Positions 58,068-64,000 of a DNA stretch of 64,000 bases are shown piece after piece. The stretch spans positions 1,413,336-1,477,335 of the forward strand of contig BCHX01000006.1 in the NCBI GenBank assembly GCA_001599755.1. Reading direction: 5' to 3'. The DNA is from Gliomastix tumulicola. Its lineage: Eukaryota > Ascomycota > Sordariomycetes > Hypocreales > Bionectriaceae. The notes under the pieces were generated by a model. It saw only the letters and a program-made list of their open reading frames with translations, was not told the origin of the DNA and searched no databases. Made by a program: the position numbers and the translations under genes. Every line of letters begins with the position of its first letter. The stretch's first letter is position 1.

Positions 58068-58577
58068 ATGGCGCGGAAACCGACGAATTGGCGGATGTGG
58101 TCGAAAGTCATCGGAGTGTGAGCATCCCGAGTACCCCCGTCATTGACCAGCCCAAAGACTAACATGGCAACAGAGGCATCGTTGTCGGCATTGGCGGTCC
58201 CCTATTCACCGCTTGGATATCTCCGTCCGAAGAGGAGATTCGAGCAAAGTACAACCCCGAGCTGCGACAGCGAAGCATCGAAGGCAAGGCTGCGAGGGAG
58301 GCCGAGTTCGAAGAGTTTGTCACGAGGCTGAAGCAGTACTCCAAGTCGGATAAGCCGAGTACGTTCCCAACGCTATAAGGATCCTGTTCCGGTGGGAATG
58401 GCATCTGAGCCAGCCGCTGACTCTATTTCTACAGTTTGGGTGGTCCAGAAGGAGGAAGAGGAGCGGATGAGGCAGCAGGCCATTACAAATGCGAAGACGA
58501 AAGAGCAGGACGCAGATGCACGCCGCGAAGAGATGAGGAGACAGGCGGGACTGAGCGAATTAAAGGACATACGATGA
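58068..58577 (+). CDS. CBP4: Cytochrome bc1 complex assembly factor Cbp4
   Basis: Three exons (58068-58117, 58174-58358, 58435-58577) give 125 residues. Cbp4 is a single-span mitochondrial inner-membrane protein that helps assemble cytochrome b into complex III. The sequence shows NWRMWSKVIGV, then the membrane segment GIVVGIGGPLFTAWI, then the family signature SPSEEEIRAKYNPELRQRS, FVTRLKQYSKSDKPIWVV and a charged coiled C-terminus (EEEERMRQQAITNAKTKEQD). All three exons are needed to recover the family pattern. The first intron is 56 nt with a CTAAC branch point. Confidence 0.92.
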
Positions 58578-59386
58578 GTAGAAGGACGCCATTGAGGCAT
58601 GGTCACGACGGACACTGTACTATACTATACTGTCAAAGTAAGGGACTGCTGTATCACTCAACCACTCAGGAGCAAGGCTGGGATGGGCCTTTGTACAATA
58701 CAGTCTTTATAATACCATCTGAACACGATATCGAGCTTGAACTTCCTGAAAATGCCAGGTAGAGTTGTTGCAATGGGTGGGCATCTCTGCGAATGCTGTA
58801 CCCTAACTGAGGTGAAGCTCCCTGATGCGGCAAGCCACCAACATGCTCGCCCCGAGACATGCGTTCCAAGGCATTGGGTAGCGTATCCACGCTGAACAGC
58901 CAACAAGGGGCCTCAGCAAGAGCTCACCGTACAACTCACATTCAAAGCTATCACACCCAGAGAACCAGATGATGCCCTGTTCTCTCTCGTCAATCGCACG
59001 CGATTACCCCACGATGAAGCCCGGACCTTGACTGCAAGTGGGGCTGCGCTGCGCCGGCGAAACACAAATTCCAGAGGCCAGAAATTCTTGGCACGCACAA
59101 AATCTACTCTGAATCAACTATCATCAGCTCACGTTGGACGGCGACAATCAGCTATATACGCGACTCTCGGACTATTTCCTGTACGTCTCCTCGCCCCGGG
59201 CACCGTCCCTCCGTTTTCTGCCCTCGCTCGCCGGCCGATTTCTCTCCATCTCGCCCCCCCGAAGCAGTCAGATGCGCTCCCGCCCGCCATGTATCCTTGC
59301 TGACCGCGAAACCGTGTGGCTAGTCTAGTTGATTTCCCCCCCTCCTCTCTCCGAATACCCTCCTCCTCATATCCACAGCCGCAAAC
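58578..59386. other. Intergenic region CBP4 / NAC-beta
   Basis: 809 bp between co-directional genes. The last 100 bp before the NAC-beta start is pyrimidine-rich (CCCTCCTCCTC-type), typical of a translation-gene leader. Confidence 0.5.
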
Positions 59387-60159
59387 ATGGCCGACATCCA
59401 GGAGCGCCTCAAGAAGCTTGGCCAGAGTGGTGCCCGAATTGGTATGCATTTTGTCTCTCCTGGCGGACAGGAAACAATGAACTTGGATTGAGGACTGAGG
59501 CTAACATGACCCCGCAGGGTATGATTGAAACCCCCCCCCCATTCCCTCCCCCTCCGGCGGCCCCTTAGGACGAACCAGCCCCCGGGGAGGTGTACAACTC
59601 GGATCAACGTGCGATGGACAAGTCCCGACTAATCGATCGCGTCTTTGAATGAATACAGTGGCAAGGGTACTCCCAGGAGAAAGGTGAAGCGTGCCCCCGC
59701 CCGCTCCGGCGCCGACGACAAGAAGCTCCAGCAGACCCTCAAGAAGCTCGGCACCCAGCCCATCCAGGCCATCGAGGAGGTCAACATGTTCAAGTCGGAC
59801 GGCAACGTCATCCACTTTGCCGCCCCCAAGGGTATGTACAGACATCACGGAGACGCGGGAGCACATTCCGATCGCGCGGAGAGAACTAGGCAGATGGCTG
59901 ACCTCGGGGCTTTCGCGCGAAACACACAGTCCACGCCGCCGTGCCTCACAACACCTTCGCCATCTACGGCAACGGTGAGGACAAGGAGCTCACGGAGCTC
60001 GTGCCCGGTATCCTTAACCAGCTCGGCCCCGACTCCCTGGCCTCCCTCCGCAAGCTCGCTGAGAGCTACCAGAACATGCAGAAGGCTGAGAAGGGCGAGG
60101 AGGAGGATGATATCCCCGATCTGGTCGAGGGCCAGGACTTTGAGAGCAAGGTCGAGTAA
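59387..60159 (+). CDS. EGD1: Nascent polypeptide-associated complex subunit beta (NAC-beta, Egd1/Btt1)
   Basis: Best model: exons 59387-59441, 59518 (a single nucleotide), 59659-59831 and 59930-60159, giving 152 residues. NAC-beta binds ribosomes at the tunnel exit with NAC-alpha and chaperones nascent chains. The N-terminus MADIQERLKKLGQSGARI continues into GGKGTPRRKVKRAPARS, the ribosome-binding RRK motif, then the NAC domain (KLGTQPIQAIEEVNMFKSDG, GNVIHFAAPK, HNTFAIYGNGEDKELTELVP) and an acidic tail. Exon 1 ends in phase 1, the NAC exon begins in phase 2, and the 216 nt between contain two introns with good signals (59442-59517 and 59519-59658), leaving one G as exon. A 19-nt alternative exon (AG before 59591) also restores frame but adds a non-family insertion. 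The gene is certain; the microexon needs RNA evidence. Confidence 0.93.
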
Positions 60160-60528
60160 AGGGGCTACCACCTTATAAGTGGTGAACCATGTCGGTTAAG
60201 AGGCGCGATCGTGTATGGGAACAGAATGGCGTTGTCGCCCTGTAATCTCGCTCGAACCATATCTTGACCGACCTCGGGGAGAGGATTCTAGCATTTACCA
60301 AAAAGGGACCCTTCACGTAGGTATTTTGTTTCGAAGGCTACTACCAAGGGTTAAAATAGGAGTCAAATGAGGAAACAACCAAAAACGCTCATGACATTCA
60401 CGGCCTGATCACTGGAACCATGGGAGATGTTGAGGGTGTATCACGTTTCGCGGATAATATGACATGCTGAGTGTAGGTATGCATAACGCACGGAATGGGA
60501 TCAGATTACAAGCTGCATATGTTCATGA
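60160..60528. other. Convergent 3' region NAC-beta / TAD1
   Basis: 369 bp between convergent stop codons, 3' UTRs only. Confidence 0.5.
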
Positions 60529-61898
60529 TCATGTTATTCCAAAGTCGGAGTCTCTATCGTCAACAACCCAGCCGATGAGGGCTTTGGCACGAGTGTCAGC
60601 CTTGACCTGACACCTCGCCGCCATTGCAGGGCCATTCTTGACGTCCTTGTAAGATGAATACCCAAAGTGCTCGCAGAGGTGCCTCATATCATCGAAACTG
60701 CCAGCCAAGCCCGTCGCTGTCTTCCACATCTGCAGCCGTGAGACGCCACTGGCCCCCCTAATGTCAAATGGCTTCCGTCCTCGGATGACGCCTCCCAAGA
60801 CAGTCTCCTCTAATCCCGATCGAGTCCAGACAGTGGCAAGGTTGCTCCCCGCGATCCGGGTCGACCGCTCCAAAGCCATCCTCCTGGAATACTCAAATTC
60901 CATTTCCGTAGTCTCCACGCTGAACGGTCTGAACGCGTAGCCCTCGTGCCACTGAGAACTCGCAACCGGCGCCATGCGTCCTCGCGCCGAGAACGCCCGG
61001 TCGCAGCCGGCTTCAGAGTAGCGAGACTGTGGGATGACGAGCGTGTCGATGAATGCGCCCCCGACGCCGAGGAAGAGCGACGCCAGGGCGCCAAGTAGAG
61101 AGGTACACTGCTTGAGCGCGAGCTTGTCGGAGCAGGACTTGGAGAGCGTCGGCTCAGCGTCACTTCTAGCGGGCTTGCGTCGGACAACTCCAAGCTGGGA
61201 GAAGTAGGCCCGTCCGGGCAGACTGGCCTGATCCGCCTCGGCACTCGATTCCAGTTCTGTGGTATCTCTAGAGCTCGGGACTGGCCAAGGAGATGAATCC
61301 TCTTGCTCGGCCATAATGAGTTCCATGCTTGCATCACCGCCTGGGAAGTTGGAACATTAGCAGACGCTCAAACTGGCTGGCGTATCATCATGGTACTCAC
61401 AAGGCGCCTCAGAACAGTACATGTGCAGCTTCACGCCATCCTGAATTTCAAATGGGGCAGCACTGTGATCATGACTGGCACGTAAAACCTTTCGCTTTCT
61501 TAAAATTCGAGAGTCAACCCCTTGGAGCACATTCTGACACTCATCGAGCACGAAGCGATTAAACGCACGGATGGCCAGAACTTCCGCATGCCAGTCATGT
61601 ATAGCGACGCCCTTTGATATCTCAAGCTTTGAGGCTGGGAGACATTTCATGCCCGTCCTATAGATGCCACAGGTTTCAGGAGCTGATATAGAAGATCGGG
61701 GGAGGGTTCACAGCGGAGGGGACGGTGATCTTACGCCAAGGCCAGGCAAATGAAATCTCCATCTATCTCGGCAACAATGCCACTCAGAGGAACCCATTCC
61801 CGCAATCCATTATCTCTAATTGATGGCTTGCGTTTGGTTGGGAGCCGGTTGAACTGCTCTATCACCACGGAGGCTATCGAATCAGCGCGCGATGCCAT
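60529..61898 (-). CDS. TAD1: tRNA-specific adenosine deaminase 1 (Tad1/ADAT1)
   Basis: Three exons (61898-61735, 61657-61401, 61340-60529) give 410 residues. Tad1 converts A37 to inosine in eukaryotic tRNA-Ala. Zinc/catalytic motifs are visible: HAE (78-80, in HDWHAEVLAIRAFNRF), PCGD across the second splice junction (SEAPC then GDASMELIM, 140-143), and the third zinc cysteine in KSCSDKLALKQCTSLLG. ADAR-family text follows: LGALASLFLGVGGAFIDTLV. The C-terminus carries QMWKTATGLAGS and the SYKDVKNG segment. The region between PCGD and KSCSDK is long and low in conservation, as in other fungi. ATG 61898 is the first in the frame and leads into IASVVIEQFNRLPTKRKP. Confidence 0.93.
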
Positions 61899-62258
61899 TT
61901 AAGTAGCCGGACAACTTCATGTTGTGCATTTGAAGGACACAGATAGAATTTCCAGAAGAAGGAAAAATTGGCAAAGAAAAATGAAGCATCAAGCCTCCTA
62001 TACTTCTTGCTCAACGGCTCACAAGCAGAGGGAGGTCGGGGAGGGGTAGCATGTGACCAGTCACGTGATACCCACCACCCCGCCAAAAGTACAAATGACT
62101 GGAGCGTTGCCCTAGAACGCTTAGTCAGGCATTCACACATCGAACCAATTCCAGAAATTTGAGCGCATCACCACCTCCCCCAGCTGCAACTTTCCCGCCC
62201 AGCATCCAACAATTCCACGGTCCACCACAACCCATTCTGTCGCCGACAAACCGCCAGG
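61899..62258. other. Divergent promoter TAD1 / eL24
   Basis: 360 bp shared by two start codons. It contains TCACGTGATACC at 62061 and a CTAGGGC motif (minus strand of 62109-62115). Confidence 0.55.
62061..62068. promoter_or_regulatory. TCACGTGA palindrome between TAD1 and eL24
   Basis: TCACGTGATAC, 191 bp upstream of eL24 and 163 bp from the TAD1 start. Shares ten bases with the eL37 promoter site. Confidence 0.55.
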
Positions 62259-63146
62259 ATGCGTACCTACGACGACTCATTCTCGGGCCAGAGGATCTAC
62301 CCCGGCAAGGTACGCCCTTTTGTTCTGCACAAATCTGGGAGAGACCCCTCCGGCCGATGGTGTCGCTTCCCCCTCAGTCACGATGGCGATGCGAGAGAGT
62401 ACAAAGCAAGAGAAGGGAACATATGGTATCAGGAGGAGCCAGTCGATTGAGGGGAGGGCAGACACTACGGCGAGGGATTGGGTCCTTGAGAGATTGGGTC
62501 CTTGAGAGATTGGGTGTTGCTGGCTTGAGCAGAGCAAGGCTAACGCGATGATTCAAACCACAGGGTAAGATCTATGTCCGTGGCGACAGCAAGGTCTTCC
62601 GATTCCAGAACGGCAAGTCCGAGTCGCTCTTCCTGCAACGAAAGANCCCCCGCCGCATCGCCTGGACCGTCCTCTACCGTCGCCAGCACCGCAAGGGTAT
62701 CTCTGAGGTACGATTACACCCATATTCGAGAGGAGGAGAAGCAGAGAGAGGGGGTCTGCCAGGGGCTTCAGGAAGCATGCTTTCCGTCGCCTCTTGGGAC
62801 TCCCTGCTGCCTCAGGAGGTAGCAGCCGTGAGCAAGGCTAATTACTCTGTCTAATCAACAGGAAGTCGCCAAGAAGCGAACCCGCCGCACCGTCAAGGCC
62901 CAACGTGCCATCGTCGGTGCCTCCCTCGACGTGATCAAGGAGAAGCGCTCCCAGCGCCCCGAGGCCCGCTCCGCCGCCCGCGCCGCCGCCATCAAGGAGA
63001 GCAAGCAGAAGAAGGAGGCCGCCACCGCCGCCAAGAAGGCTGAGAAGGCCAAGAACGCCTCTGCCTCCAAGGGCCAGACCGCACGACACGTGAGCAAGCA
63101 GGGTGCCAAGGGTGCCCAGCCCAAGATCGCCAGAGCCACCAAGTAA
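62259..63146 (+). CDS. RPL24: 60S ribosomal protein eL24
   Basis: Three exons (62259-62309, 62564-62707, 62862-63146) give 159 residues. Begins MRTYDDSFSGQRIYPGK, then after a 254-nt intron GKIYVRGDSKVFRFQNGKSE, SLFLQRK, PRRIAWTVLYRRQHRKGISE, and after the second intron EVAKKRTRRTVKAQRAIVGA with the Lys/Ala-rich eL24 tail. There is one undetermined base at 62646 inside a codon written ANC. The family has Asn there (RKNPRRI), so AAC is the likely reading. All junctions are GT-AG, with a CTAAC branch point in intron 1. Confidence 0.97.
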
Positions 63147-63528
63147 ATTACATGGTGTTGCTGTGAGGGTTGATTTTTCTTTGGGATTTGCGCGCGTGGG
63201 GGAAGGGCAAGACGAAAGCGTGTCCGACTTGGGGGACAAACAAAACGGGAGTCTGCGGTTTTTCATGTGTCTTTCCGGCCGGTTCTTCTACAATCTCGGG
63301 TGCACGGAATGCCATTCGGTTGCGCTGGTTAGTGAATAGCAATGACATGCCAGTGCAAAGGGTCCAAACAATGAAGGAACAAAAAACTTGAACCAACTAT
63401 GCCCAAGGTTGATCGTGACGAGACGTTTGCTTGGAATTCTAAGAGTTCGTTCTACTTGCTAATCTTCGATCTAGCTGGCTTTCTGCCTACTTTTCTCTAT
63501 AGATGGCGCAATTGTGCGGCCAGACATC
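63147..63528. other. Convergent 3' region eL24 / peroxiredoxin
   Basis: 382 bp of 3' UTR-type sequence between convergent stops. No gene is supported. Confidence 0.5.
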
Positions 63529-63968
63529 TTACAGCTTAGCGAGGACGGCCTCGGCACCGGACTTCTCGATGGAGCCCTTCTCGGTCTCGAGCTCGGCGTA
63601 GGTCACCTTGCCGTGGTCGACAACAATCGCGTAGCGAGCCGTGCGCTCACCAGCGGTCCAGCCAATGGACTTGCTGAACTTGGTCTCGGGGTCGCTAGCG
63701 AAGATCTGCGTTCACTGATTAGCTGCGCGTCCCGATCTAATGCGAAGAAGAGAATGTAAGCTTACGAAGTAGTCATCCTTGACGCCGTTGGCCTTGCCCC
63801 AGGCGGACTGGACCCAGGCGTCGTTGAAAGCAATGACGATGACCTGGTCGACGCCCTGGGCCTTGAGCTTCTCCTTGTTGTTGAGGTAGGAGGGGAGATG
63901 CGACACAGAGCACGTGGGCGTGAAGGCGCCGGGCACGGAGACCAGGACGATCTTCTTGTTCTTGAATT
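63529..63968 (-). CDS. Prx5/Ahp1-type peroxiredoxin (5' end beyond window)
   Basis: Two exons are visible, 63968-63766 and 63705-63529. The upstream part starts after an intron whose CAAGCAG acceptor ends at 63969, so the first exon(s) lie outside. The protein is an atypical peroxiredoxin of the Ahp1/PMP20 (Asp f 3-like) group that reduces hydroperoxides through a peroxidatic Cys in PGAFTPTCS. Conserved text around it: EFKNKKIVLVSVPGAFTPTC, HLPSYL, VIAFNDAWVQSAWGKANGV, then FASDPETKFSKSIGW and a short C-terminus ending EAVLAKL. This is most of the protein, with perhaps 25-35 N-terminal residues missing. No obvious peroxisomal SKL at the end. Confidence 0.9.
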
Positions 63969-64000
63969 CTGCTTGGGATGTCAGCTGATCTGCTCTTCCG

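Noticed and set aside
59591..59609. 19-nt alternative exon in NAC-beta
   Set aside because: It restores frame but inserts VQLGS-type residues into the conserved RIGGKGT segment. Its acceptor (CGGGGAG) lacks a pyrimidine tract and its donor (GTGCGA) is poor.
59442..59658. Twin-intron (stwintron) explanation for NAC-beta
   Set aside because: In known stwintrons the inner intron interrupts the outer donor or acceptor. Here the downstream donor GTATGA is intact after the extra G, so a separate one-nucleotide exon fits better.
1..64000. tRNA, rRNA, CRISPR arrays, transposon ends, secondary-metabolite backbone genes
   Set aside because: I looked for T-arm (GGTTCGA) and clover patterns, direct-repeat arrays, terminal inverted repeats and PKS/NRPS motifs. 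None held up. Isolated GTTCGA-like hits (around 25021 and 32655) lack matching stems. A tRNAscan or covariance search would settle this.

Overview
The window is nuclear DNA from a filamentous ascomycete (Pezizomycotina), most likely a Sordariomycete. The evidence is short GT-AG introns (about 50-140 nt) with CTAAC or CTAAT branch points, GC-rich coding sequence, and best family fits to filamentous-fungal versions of RAD1/XPF, MRS2, SUB2, HSK3, ELP6, CBP4, NAC-beta, TAD1, eL24 and eL37. The species cannot be fixed from sequence alone. Gene models were assembled by hand from open frames, splice signals and reading-frame phase. Every complete model below sums to a whole number of codons.

Layout. 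1-14 kb: 5' part of an HXXXD acyltransferase (-), RAD1/XPF (+), a 70-residue putative N-myristoylated membrane protein (-), the mitochondrial Mg2+ channel MRS2 (-), an F-box-like protein (+) and a Pcl-type cyclin (-). 14-20 kb: about 6 kb with no gene I can support. 20-28 kb: the DEAD-box mRNA-export factor SUB2 (-), an RNase P Rpr2 subunit (+), DASH subunit HSK3 (-) and a ketopantoate-reductase-family protein with a long disordered tail (-). 27.6-34.1 kb: a second gene-poor stretch. 34-43 kb: a GST-like protein (+), an OPT oligopeptide transporter (+), ribosomal protein eL37 (+) and Elongator subunit ELP6 (-). 43.7-48.6 kb: a nine-exon ankyrin-repeat/CorA-like fusion (+), the most unusual gene here. 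48.9-64 kb: an MFS transporter (-), a mitochondrial thioredoxin-like protein (+), a Sel1-repeat chitin-synthase-regulator-like protein ending in a CaaX box (-), CBP4 (+), NAC-beta (+), TAD1 (-), eL24 (+) and a partial Prx5/Ahp1-type peroxiredoxin (-).

Most genes are unrelated housekeeping genes, with no secondary-metabolite or operon-like logic. Functional themes that recur are RNA and translation (SUB2, RPR2, eL37, ELP6, NAC-beta, TAD1, eL24) and mitochondria (MRS2, thioredoxin-like, CBP4). Three promoters of RNA/translation genes share an extended palindrome, TCACGTGATAY.

Main points for follow-up: (1) an ankyrin-CorA fusion whose GMN pore signature is replaced by Ala-Leu-Asp and whose ankyrin units are almost identical at DNA level; (2) the NAC-beta gene, whose reading frame is best restored by a one-nucleotide exon between two introns with good signals; (3) introns whose length is a multiple of three and that lack stops, in ELP6 and the ankyrin-CorA gene, which simple ORF calling would translate as protein; (4) a 651-nt first intron in SUB2.
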